Source: Hyphomicrobiales bacterium | GTDB lineage: Bacteria > Pseudomonadota > Alphaproteobacteria > Rhizobiales > Devosiaceae | Direction of reading: 5' to 3' | Length of the DNA stretch: 6,180 nucleotides | Assembly (NCBI GenBank): GCA_015487985.1 | Contig: WFOP01000308.1 | Coordinates: 1 to 6,180, forward strand | Part shown: one piece after another, positions 1 to 5,853 of the stretch | How the letters are laid out: the number at the start of each line of letters is the position of its first letter | Position numbering within the stretch: the stretch's first letter is position 1 | Translations under genes and position numbers: made by a program | The notes under the pieces: generated by a model | What the model was told of the DNA's origin: nothing | Seen by the model: only the letters and a program-made list of their open reading frames with translations | Databases searched by the model: none

Positions 1-900
1 CACCTGCTCCCCCCCGATTCGGCCCCACAAATCCCTCATGGCGGCAAAGCGGGAATGAACGAGCGGCCAGAACTGAGAAAAAGTCACCCCGGCGCCAAAG
101 GTCACCCCCTCCTCCCCTTCAAGGACCATGTGCAATTCTTCCAGATGAGAGGTAAAAACCACCGTGCCCAGGTCGCGCATAAACTTGGTGACCCAAAGCC
201 CCACATCGGTGGCCCCCGCCACCAGCGTTGCCTCAGGATATTCGCCCAGAACCCGCGCCAGATCATCCACATTGGCGGGCAATATCAATCGCTCGCCATC
301 CAAGCCCATTTCGACCCGCGCCCCGTCGGCCAATTCTGTGAGTTTTTCAAGCATTTGCTGACGTTCATTCACCAGTGGGTCGGTGCTTTGCCCCCCCTCT
401 GCCAGCGCCTTCCGGGCCGCCCTGATAATGGGCACATAGCCGGTACACCGACAAAGGTTGCCCTGCAAAGCCCGCTCAATGGCATTTTTATCCGCATTGG
501 GCTGGTTCATCCACAAGGCATAAAGCGACATCACGATGCCGGGCGAGCAAAACCCGCACTGCGAGCCGTGCAGCGCCACCATCGCCGCCTGCACCGGGTG
601 CAATTGAGCGTTCTGCCCCTGCAAATGTTCGATACTCACCACATGGCAGCCATCCAGCGATGCGGTAAAACGAATACACGCGTTTACCGCCTCATAAACA
701 AGATCATCGCCACTCAACCGCCCCACAAGAACCGTGCATGCCCCGCAATCCCCCTCGGCGCATCCCTCTTTTGTGCCCCGCAACCCGCTTTGCAGACGCA
801 AAAAATCCAGTAAATTCTGAGTCGGTGACAGATTTTCCAGCTCAATGAATGTGTCGTTCAACCAAAACCGAACTTGCTTTCGTGTTTTGAGTGATCCCAT
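1..900 (-). CDS. xdhA: Xanthine dehydrogenase small subunit (2Fe-2S and FAD domains), partial at left edge
   Basis: The protein carries electrons from the molybdenum site of xanthine dehydrogenase to NAD during oxidation of hypoxanthine and xanthine to urate in the cytoplasm. The first 300 codons are present. Residues 1-80 form a plant-type ferredoxin domain with Cys47, Cys52, Cys55 and Cys75. Residues 90-165 form the second 2Fe-2S domain, with QCGFCSPG (Cys115, Cys118) and NLCRCTGY (Cys150, Cys152). From about residue 200 the FAD-binding domain begins; LVAGATDVGL at 226-235 is its nucleotide-binding loop. The sequence stops at WGRIGGEQV, just before the expected VRN-GTIGGN segment, so the rest of the FAD domain lies outside. 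The ATG is 3 nt after the uraH stop codon, so the two are almost certainly one transcript. The molybdopterin subunit (xdhB) and maturation factor (xdhC) are expected further left; that is inference. Family assignment is very secure. Confidence 0.96.
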   Translation of the reverse strand, partial: MGSLKTRKQVRFWLNDTFIELENLSPTQNLLDFLRLQSGLRGTKEGCAEGDCGACTVLVGRLSGDDLVYEAVNACIRFTASLDGCHVVSIEHLQGQNAQLHPVQAAMVALHGSQCGFCSPGIVMSLYALWMNQPNADKNAIERALQGNLCRCTGYVPIIRAARKALAEGGQSTDPLVNERQQMLEKLTELADGARVEMGLDGERLILPANVDDLARVLGEYPEATLVAGATDVGLWVTKFMRDLGTVVFTSHLEELHMVLEGEEGVTFGAGVTFSQFWPLVHSRFAAMRDLWGRIGGEQV

Positions 901-903
901 TTC

Positions 904-1284
904 TTAGCTGCCCCGATAGGTTGAATAGGCAAATGGCGAAACCAACAGCGGCACATGATAATGCGCCTTGGTATCAGAAATGCCAAACCGCACCGGCACC
1001 TGATCCAGAAAAGCAGGTTTTGCCACTTCCATGCCAAGGTCGGCAAAATAATTCCCCACCTGAAACAGAAGTTCATAGGTTCCAGACTTTAGGTCTTCCC
1101 CCGCCAGCAACGGCGCATCGCAACGCCCATCCTCATTGGTACGGGTAGACAAGATCAACACAACCTCATCATTTTCGTTTGGTTCAGGTCCCTCGATAAA
1201 GAACAAACCGATTTCCATTCCCGCCGCCGGACGGCCGGTCGCCGTATCCAGTACATGGGTTGTAAGCCGCCCGCCATTTGCCAT
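904..1284 (-). CDS. uraH: 5-hydroxyisourate hydrolase (transthyretin-like)
   Basis: It hydrolyses 5-hydroxyisourate, the unstable product of urate oxidation, to OHCU. At 126 aa it has the usual size of bacterial HIU hydrolases. The family hallmarks are visible: LTTHVLD near the N-terminus (His10), TNEDGR (Arg54), YHVPLLVSP (His110) and the terminal YRGS tetrapeptide that separates these enzymes from true transthyretins. His10, Arg54 and His110 correspond to the known active-site trio. No signal peptide is seen, so it is cytoplasmic. The reading frame is open up to a TTG at 1353. I chose the ATG at 1284 because the family motif begins six residues later and the longer form would start inside the operator palindrome. 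The ribosome site is weak: only a G5 run lies 8 nt upstream. It is first in an operon with xdhA and divergent from puuE-uraD, whose UraD half uses its product. Confidence 0.95.
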   Translation of the reverse strand: MANGGRLTTHVLDTATGRPAAGMEIGLFFIEGPEPNENDEVVLILSTRTNEDGRCDAPLLAGEDLKSGTYELLFQVGNYFADLGMEVAKPAFLDQVPVRFGISDTKAHYHVPLLVSPFAYSTYRGS

Positions 1285-1306
1285 AAAAACTGCCCCCGAT
1301 TTTTTT

Positions 1307-1320
1307 TTGAAAACTTTCAA
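1307..1320. repeat. Second inverted repeat (6-2-6) in the divergent control region
   Basis: TTGAAAACTTTCAA is a perfect palindrome with 6-bp arms around the same AC centre as the RutR-type box. The outer TTGA...TCAA ends are shared, but the inner bases are AA/TT instead of CCA/TGG. The two centres are 40 bp apart, close to four turns of the helix. It lies 22 bp upstream of the uraH start codon, so it could be a second operator or a small hairpin in the uraH leader. It is not followed by a U run in the uraH direction, so it is not an obvious terminator. Confidence 0.4.
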
Positions 1321-1345
1321 TAATTGCACCAAGTTTGCACATTTT

Positions 1346-1361
1346 TTGACCAACTGGTCAA
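1346..1361. promoter_or_regulatory. RutR-type operator, perfect 7-2-7 palindrome
   Basis: The sequence TTGACCAACTGGTCAA is a perfect inverted repeat with 7-bp arms and a 2-bp centre. It matches at every fixed position the consensus TTGACCAnnTGGTCAA reported for E. coli RutR, a TetR-family regulator that senses uracil/thymine and controls pyrimidine and purine breakdown genes. Its place between two divergent purine operons supports a real operator. Which regulator binds here is inferred: no regulator gene is in the window, and the ligand could differ in this organism. Confidence 0.8.
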
Positions 1362-1374
1362 CTCTGGTGATAAA
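1346..1374 (+). promoter_or_regulatory. Candidate sigma-70 promoter for the puuE-uraD operon
   Basis: TTGACC at 1346-1351 matches five of six bases of the -35 consensus, and GATAAA at 1369-1374 matches four of six of the -10, with a 17-bp spacer. The -35 box is the left arm of the palindrome at 1346-1361, so a bound repressor would block polymerase directly. Transcription would start near 1381 and leave a leader of about 50 nt. It is inferred from sequence only. Confidence 0.45.
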
Positions 1375-1432
1375 TCAGTTGTGGGAGAACCGACAAAGGC
1401 CCATAAATGATGCAGAAAAATTGAGTTGGATC

Positions 1433-2863
1433 ATGACACAAGAAAAACGTTATCCCAGAAACATGCGCGGCTATGGCGCCACCCCGCCAAACCCCAACTG
1501 GCCGGGCAATGCCCATATCGCGGTGCAATTTGTCCTCAATTATGAAGAGGGAGGAGAAAACTGCATCCTGCATGGCGACAATGCCTCAGAGGCATTTTTA
1601 TCCGAAATTGTCGGCGCGGCCCCCTGGCCCGATCAGCGCCACTGGAATATGGAATCCATCTATGAATATGGTGCCCGCGCCGGGTTTTGGCGCCTGCATC
1701 GCCTATTCCGCGAGAATCAGATTCCGGTCACCGTTTATGGCGTCGCCACCGCCCTTGCCCGCGCCCCCGAACAGGTAAGCGCCATGCTTGAAGCGGACTG
1801 GGAAATTGCCAGCCATGGTTTGAAATGGATCGACTATAAGGATTTTTCCGCCGACGAAGAGCGCGAGCATATGCACGCGGCGATTAGGCTGCATACTCAG
1901 GTCACCGGCGCCCGCCCCACCGGCTGGTACACGGGACGTTGCTCGGTCAATACGGTTGATCTGGCCACCGAAGAGGGGGGATTTACCTATCTCTCCGATA
2001 CCTATGACGATGATCTGCCCTATTGGCGCGAGCATTGGGGCCGCGCCCAGTTGATTGTCCCCTATACCCTTGATTGCAACGATATGCGCTTTGCCACCCC
2101 GCAGGGATTTAATTCCGGGGATCAGTTTTTTGCCTATCTCCGCGACAGTTTTGACACCCTTTATGCCGAGGGCAAAGCGGGTGCGCCAAAAATGATGTCC
2201 ATTGGCCTGCACTGCCGCCTTGTGGGGCGACCCGGCCGCATCGCCGCCTTGAAGAAATTCATTGAATATGTGCAATCCCACGAAAATGTCTGGATTGCCA
2301 AGCGTATCGACATTGCCGAACACTGGATAAAAACCCATCCCTATCACCCCAAAACCATTGTCCCCTCGGCCCTGATGAGGGATGACTTTCTGGCCCTGTT
2401 TGGCGACGTATTTGAACATTCAGAATGGGTGGCGGAACGCACCTTTGACGCCGAACTGAGCCCCGCAAACGACAATGCAATGGGCCTGAGCACCGCCATG
2501 AATATCCAGTTTCGCGGCGCAAATCCAGAGGAACGGCTGGCCGTACTCAACGCCCACCCCGACCTGGCCGGAAAGCTCGCCGCCGCAAAAAGCCTCACCG
2601 CCGCTTCAACCGCCGAACAGGCCTCGGCCGGTCTGGATCACTTAAGCGATAAAGAACGCGAAATATTTATGAAGTTGAACGCGCAATATACTGAAAAGTT
2701 CGGTTTTCCCTTTATCATTGCGGTAAAAGACAATGACAAGGCCTCCATCCTTGCCGCCTTTGAAACCCGCATCAACAATGATCGTGAAACAGAGTTCAGC
2801 ACCGCCTGCGCGCAGGTTGAGCGCATCGCTCAACTCAGACTGATCGACATTCTTTCGGAGTAA
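1433..2863 (+). CDS. puuE-uraD: Bifunctional allantoinase PuuE / OHCU decarboxylase UraD fusion
   Basis: This 476-aa protein joins two steps of urate breakdown. Residues 1-305 are a PuuE-type allantoinase with the NodB-like polysaccharide deacetylase fold. They open with RYPRNMRGYG and contain VQFVLNYEEGGE (32-42), HGD (47-49) and WYTGRCSVNT (165-174). This family opens (S)-allantoin to allantoate and is distinct from the metal-dependent amidohydrolase AllB. Residues 310-476 are OHCU decarboxylase. HPDLAG (His375), EQASAGLD (Glu395) and QLRL (Arg469) match the His/Glu/Arg active-site set and its spacing in characterised enzymes; KFGFPFIIAVKD (422-433) is the family signature. Order in the protein is opposite to order in the pathway. 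The frame is open upstream to 1136, but that would run through the operator and uraH, and homologues start near RYPR, so I chose ATG 1433. Its ribosome site is poor. It is first in its operon; allE follows after 2 nt. Confidence 0.94.
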   Translation: MTQEKRYPRNMRGYGATPPNPNWPGNAHIAVQFVLNYEEGGENCILHGDNASEAFLSEIVGAAPWPDQRHWNMESIYEYGARAGFWRLHRLFRENQIPVTVYGVATALARAPEQVSAMLEADWEIASHGLKWIDYKDFSADEEREHMHAAIRLHTQVTGARPTGWYTGRCSVNTVDLATEEGGFTYLSDTYDDDLPYWREHWGRAQLIVPYTLDCNDMRFATPQGFNSGDQFFAYLRDSFDTLYAEGKAGAPKMMSIGLHCRLVGRPGRIAALKKFIEYVQSHENVWIAKRIDIAEHWIKTHPYHPKTIVPSALMRDDFLALFGDVFEHSEWVAERTFDAELSPANDNAMGLSTAMNIQFRGANPEERLAVLNAHPDLAGKLAAAKSLTAASTAEQASAGLDHLSDKEREIFMKLNAQYTEKFGFPFIIAVKDNDKASILAAFETRINNDRETEFSTACAQVERIAQLRLIDILSE

Positions 2864-2865
2864 AC

Positions 2866-3687
2866 ATGACCAACACCTATTATGCCAAAATGGGGGGCCT
2901 GCCGCCCCAAAGCCAGATGTTAACCGGCCGCGCTGTTTTCACCGATGCCTATGCGGTTATCCCAAAGGGGGTTATGAGCGACATCGTCACCAGTTTTTTG
3001 CCCCACTGGAACAAAACCCGCCTGTGGATTTTGGCCCGGCCCCTGTCCGGCTTTGCCGAAACATTTTCTCAATATATAATGGAAGTCTCCCCCGGCGGCG
3101 GCTCAAAAAACCCCGAACCCGACCCGGATGCCCAAGGGGTACTCTTCATCGTGGAGGGGGAAATCACCCTGACATTGGATGAAAAAAACCACACCATGAA
3201 ACCGGGGGGATATGCCTATATCCCCCCCGCAAGCAACTGGTCCATGCAGAATGATTCCGGCCAGCCATGCAAGTTTCACTGGATTCGCAAGAGTTATGAG
3301 CCGGTTGAAGGCATCAACCCGCCCCCCGCGCTCGTCACCAGCGAAAATCAGGTGGACGCCATCGCGATGCCTGACACCAACGATACATGGACCACAAAAC
3401 GCTTTGTTGATACCGATGATATGGCCCACGACATGTGCGTTAATATCGTCTCGCTCAAACCCGGCGCCGTTATTCCATTTGCCGAAACCCACGTCATGGA
3501 ACACGGGCTGTATGTCTTGCAGGGCAAGGCGGTTTATCGGCTCAATCAGGATTGGGTGGAGGTGGAAGCAGGGGATTTCATATGGCTGCGCGCCTTTTGC
3601 CCTCAGGCTTGTTATGCAGGCGGCCCTGAAAGCTTCCGCTACCTGCTTTATAAAGACATCAATCGCCATCCAAAGCTGAAAATATGA
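2866..3687 (+). CDS. allE: (S)-ureidoglycine aminohydrolase, bicupin (AllE/YlbA family)
   Basis: It releases ammonia from (S)-ureidoglycine to give (S)-ureidoglycolate, a manganese-dependent reaction in the cytoplasm. The 273-aa protein has two cupin domains: residues about 65-140 (EVSPGGGSKNPEPDPDAQGV, then GEITLTLD and PGGYAYIPP) and about 190-265. The second cupin holds the metal site FAETHVMEHG with Glu207, His209 and His213, plus Gln247 in FCPQACYAGG. The spacing of these four residues equals that of the Mn ligands in E. coli AllE (235, 237, 241, 275). The first cupin lacks such a set and is probably structural. A GGAG at 2857-2860, inside the end of puuE-uraD, gives a good ribosome site 5 nt before the ATG. 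It overlaps allA by 4 nt. It needs an allantoate amidohydrolase (AllC type) to supply its substrate, and none is in the window. Confidence 0.94.
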   Translation: MTNTYYAKMGGLPPQSQMLTGRAVFTDAYAVIPKGVMSDIVTSFLPHWNKTRLWILARPLSGFAETFSQYIMEVSPGGGSKNPEPDPDAQGVLFIVEGEITLTLDEKNHTMKPGGYAYIPPASNWSMQNDSGQPCKFHWIRKSYEPVEGINPPPALVTSENQVDAIAMPDTNDTWTTKRFVDTDDMAHDMCVNIVSLKPGAVIPFAETHVMEHGLYVLQGKAVYRLNQDWVEVEAGDFIWLRAFCPQACYAGGPESFRYLLYKDINRHPKLKI

Positions 3688-4175
3688 AAACCATCACCGT
3701 TGAACCCCTGACCGCCACAGAATTTGCCCCCTATGGCAACGTGATCGAAATTTCAAAAGACGCACAAAGTTTTGCCATCAACGCCGGCACCACACAGCGC
3801 TTTCATGATCTGGCCCATGTCACCGTTTCAGGGAAAAACGCCCGCCCCATCATTTCCATGGCCCGCGCGCAACCCTTTCATTTTCCGATCAAACTGACCA
3901 TGCTGGAGCGTCACCCCGATGGCTCTCAGGCCTTTATTCCCGTTACCCCGACACGTTTTCTGGTGGTGGTTGCAAAGGATAAAAACGGCACCCCCTTCAA
4001 CCCGCGCGCCTTTCTTGCCGGCCCCGGACAGGGTATCAACTATTTTCAAAATACCTGGCATGGGGTGTTAAGCGCACTGGACGTTGTTACAGATTTCATT
4101 ATTGTCGACAGGGCGGGGGACGGCGAAAACCTGCAAATCCATGAAATCAGCGAGCCCTATGAGATAGTATTATGA
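3684..4175 (+). CDS. allA: Ureidoglycolate lyase
   Basis: It splits (S)-ureidoglycolate into glyoxylate and urea, the last ureide step, in the cytoplasm. At 163 aa it is close to E. coli AllA (about 160 aa). Family marks are the N-terminal EPLTATEFAPYGNVIE (residues 7-22), ERHPDGSQAFIPV in the middle, and the C-terminal GINYFQNTWHGVLSAL followed by DFIIVDRAGDGEN. The ATG shares an ATGA with the allE stop, and the preceding bases have no clear ribosome site, so translation is likely coupled to allE. It also overlaps the next gene by 4 nt. Gene order matches pathway order: AllE makes the substrate. The fold is cupin-like, but the short length and WHGV/VDR motifs set it apart from allE. Confidence 0.94.
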   Translation: MKTITVEPLTATEFAPYGNVIEISKDAQSFAINAGTTQRFHDLAHVTVSGKNARPIISMARAQPFHFPIKLTMLERHPDGSQAFIPVTPTRFLVVVAKDKNGTPFNPRAFLAGPGQGINYFQNTWHGVLSALDVVTDFIIVDRAGDGENLQIHEISEPYEIVL

Positions 4176-4762
4176 AAAAAACAATCATTACACGCCTGCT
4201 CGATGTAATGGCCGGCGATATTGCCCCCATGACAGCGCAGGAAGTATTGCGCGGCAACAAGATTTTTGGGGCGGCAATCCTGCTTAAAAGTGACCTTTCA
4301 CTGGTCATTGCAGAAACCAACAATGAAGTTGAAAACCCGCTCTGGCACGGGGAGATGCACGCCATCAAAAAACTCTATGAGCGCAACCGCGCCACGCTCC
4401 CCGAGCCAAAGGATTGTATTTTCCTCTCCACCCACGAGCCGTGTTCTTTATGTTTATCCGCCATCGCATGGGCGGGGTATGACAATTTTTATTACCTGTT
4501 TTCCCACGAGGATTCCCGCGATAATTTCGCCATCCCCCACGATCTGCAAATTCTCAAGGAGGTTTTCAATCTGGATTCGGGGGAATATTCCAAGGACAAT
4601 GCCTTCTGGAAGTCCCACAATCTCACCCACATGATTGCCGAACTCCCCCAAGAGGATCGCGAAGAACTTGAAGCAAAAGTCGCCCAACTAAGACAAACCT
4701 ACGCCGCCCTGTCCGAAACCTATCAGACCCATAAAGGGGAAGCAGGAATCCCTCTGGCGTAG
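4172..4762 (+). CDS. Cytidine/deoxycytidylate deaminase-family protein, guanine deaminase-like
   Basis: This is a zinc deaminase of the CDA superfamily, 196 aa. The zinc and catalytic residues are visible: WHGEMHAI (His59, Glu61) and EPCSLC (Cys91, Cys94). Glu61 would be the proton shuttle. LCLSAIAWAGYDNFYY and the HEDSRDNF that follows resemble the region after PCxxC in GuaD-type guanine deaminases of Bacillus, so conversion of guanine to xanthine is the best guess; that would feed xanthine dehydrogenase. Oddities are HGE instead of the common HAE, and a charged C-terminal segment (about 156-186, EDREELEAKVAQLRQTY) that looks helical or coiled-coil and extends it beyond the roughly 155 aa of GuaD. 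It is translationally coupled to allA through an ATGA overlap and ends the operon. A nucleoside, or even a ureide, substrate cannot be ruled out. The family is sure; the substrate is inferred. Confidence 0.82.
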   Translation: MKKTIITRLLDVMAGDIAPMTAQEVLRGNKIFGAAILLKSDLSLVIAETNNEVENPLWHGEMHAIKKLYERNRATLPEPKDCIFLSTHEPCSLCLSAIAWAGYDNFYYLFSHEDSRDNFAIPHDLQILKEVFNLDSGEYSKDNAFWKSHNLTHMIAELPQEDREELEAKVAQLRQTYAALSETYQTHKGEAGIPLA

Positions 4763-4770
4763 AAAACCCC

Positions 4771-4796
4771 TTGGCATAGGAGATTCTCCAAGCCAA
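4771..4796. terminator. Weak nested hairpin between convergent genes
   Basis: TTGGC at 4771-4775 pairs with GCCAA at 4792-4796 and encloses a GGAG-ATT-CTCC stem at 4779-4789. On the minus strand the hairpin is followed by GGGGTTTT, so it could end the oxidoreductase operon. On the plus strand no U run follows. It fills most of the 36-bp gap between two convergent stop codons, the expected place for a shared terminator. Stems are short, so the call is tentative. Confidence 0.35.
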
Positions 4797-4798
4797 AT

Positions 4799-5842
4799 CT
4801 AAACCCCCTGACGCCGCCCCGTTTCATCCGCCACCAGACACAGGTCCAGCACCTTTTGCAACTTCGCCCCCTGCTCAAACGAGGGTTCCATTTGACTGTT
4901 CCGGCCCACCGCCTCAACAAAACTGCGGTAGTTTGAACGCCCCGGCGCAACGTCAATATCGCGCCATTTGGCGTCATTCACATCGTCCCCAAGGCACCCG
5001 CGCAAAATGGTCTCATCGGGCTTATGCACCAATTCCAGCGCCCCTTTGTCCCCATGAACCCGCAGGCGCAATTCATTGAGATGTCCGGTGGCCCAGCGGC
5101 TGGCATGCACCACCCCGATTGCCCCGTTGCCAAATTCCAGCGTCATGGCAAAACTGTCATTGGCATCCAGTTTATACTCCCCGATCCGGCCCCCCTCAGC
5201 CTTGTCAAAAACCTTCAAGCGACAATCAATATTTGCAATATCCTGCCCGATGCCAAAACTGGCAAAATCCAGAATATGAATACCCACATCCCCCAACACC
5301 CCGTTGGAGCCATGATCCTTTGACAAACGCCACAGCCATTGGCTTTCCTTGTCCCACTGCCCCCATGCGTTGGAAACCAGCCAGCTCTGTAAATAGGAGG
5401 CTTCCACATGCTTAATCGCGCCTAGTTCACCCCCCTCAACCATTTTGCGCATGACATGAATATGGGGCACATCGCGATAGGACAGGTTGACCATGCCAAC
5501 CAGCCCTTCTTGTTTGGCTGTGTCCGTCATTTCCTGAGCCTTGGCAAAATCCGTTGCCAGCGGTTTTTCACAAAATACATGTTTGCCCGCCTTGAGCAGA
5601 GCCATTGTCGTGTCATAATGCACATGGTCCGGGGTCACATTCGCTGCCGCTTCAAATCCCCCCCAGGCAATGGCCTCATCCAGCGACAAAAACCGGTGTT
5701 CAATATCAAACCGGTCGCAAAAATCTTTCAACCGGCCCCCATCAAGGTCGGTCGCCCCCACGATTTTTACCCCGTTGATTTTGCCGAATTTTTCAGCATG
5801 GGCAGCGGCCATGCCGCCCGTACCAACTATTATCAGTTGCAT
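4799..5842 (-). CDS. Gfo/Idh/MocA-family NAD(P)-dependent oxidoreductase
   Basis: This 347-aa cytoplasmic oxidoreductase probably acts on a sugar, polyol or related hydroxy compound; the substrate cannot be read from the sequence. Residues 1-120 form a Rossmann domain with LIIVGTGGMAAAH (3-15) as the dinucleotide loop and ATDLD (30-34) at the end of beta-2, where an acidic residue favours NAD over NADP. CEKPLA (91-96) holds the conserved EKP lysine (Lys93). The C-terminal domain has the DVGIH motif (Asp185, His189) that places catalytic residues in this family. The ATG at 5842 has AAGGA upstream at 5851-5855, overlapping the stop codon of the membrane gene before it, which supports one transcript. 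It converges on the purine operon. Neither its motifs nor its orientation prove a role in purine use. Confidence 0.9.
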   Translation of the reverse strand: MQLIIVGTGGMAAAHAEKFGKINGVKIVGATDLDGGRLKDFCDRFDIEHRFLSLDEAIAWGGFEAAANVTPDHVHYDTTMALLKAGKHVFCEKPLATDFAKAQEMTDTAKQEGLVGMVNLSYRDVPHIHVMRKMVEGGELGAIKHVEASYLQSWLVSNAWGQWDKESQWLWRLSKDHGSNGVLGDVGIHILDFASFGIGQDIANIDCRLKVFDKAEGGRIGEYKLDANDSFAMTLEFGNGAIGVVHASRWATGHLNELRLRVHGDKGALELVHKPDETILRGCLGDDVNDAKWRDIDVAPGRSNYRSFVEAVGRNSQMEPSFEQGAKLQKVLDLCLVADETGRRQGV

Positions 5843-5853
5843 GAATATTTTCC

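Larger units (their letters stand above)
1285..1432. promoter_or_regulatory. Divergent control region between the uraH-xdhA and puuE-uraD operons
   Basis: This 148-bp gap separates two operons of the same pathway transcribed away from each other. It holds two perfect inverted repeats (1307-1320 and 1346-1361), a pair of TTGCAC direct repeats 11 bp apart (1324-1329 and 1335-1340), and a nine-T run at 1300-1308. A plausible promoter toward puuE overlaps the right-hand palindrome. On the other strand I could not find a convincing -35/-10 pair for uraH; AATTAT at 1320-1325 (read on the minus strand) is a possible -10 without a good partner. No small ORF here looks coding. Confidence 0.75.

Noticed and set aside
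9..397. Seven-base C runs at 9-15 and 391-397 (G runs in xdhA) as possible phase-variable tracts
   Set aside because: The window is full of short C/G runs from CCC and GGG codon use, and xdhA is a metabolic gene with an intact frame. Nothing suggests switching.
55..813. Long plus-strand open frame of 252 codons opposite xdhA
   Set aside because: It is the antisense shadow of xdhA, whose iron-sulfur motifs are unmistakable on the minus strand. The product is rich in His, Pro and Arg and resembles no protein.
908..1300. Nearly identical ATCGGGG(G)CAG shortly before both the xdhA and uraH starts (908-917 and 1290-1300, minus strand)
   Set aside because: The copy before xdhA is just the coding sequence for the conserved YRGS end of UraH, so the likeness is probably chance and not a shared ribosome signal.
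1285..1353. Longer UraH from a TTG start at 1353
   Set aside because: The added residues do not resemble the family, the start codon lies inside the operator, and the ATG at 1284 places the LTTHVLD motif at the usual distance.
1136..1432. Extended N-terminus for PuuE-UraD from an open frame beginning at 1136
   Set aside because: It would overlap uraH on the opposite strand and translate through both palindromes. The protein family begins near RYPRNMRGYG, which fits ATG 1433.
481..1604. 14-nt direct repeat GGCATTTTTATCCG at 481-494 and 1591-1604
   Set aside because: Both copies lie inside coding sequence in unrelated genes and have no flanking similarity; a single match of this length is compatible with chance.
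1703..2419. Minus-strand open frame of 238 codons opposite puuE-uraD
   Set aside because: It is antisense to clear PuuE motifs and has no ribosome site or family likeness.
5480..5499. Partial RutR-like half-site (TTGACCA) inside the oxidoreductase gene
   Set aside because: The second arm does not match, and the site lies within coding sequence.
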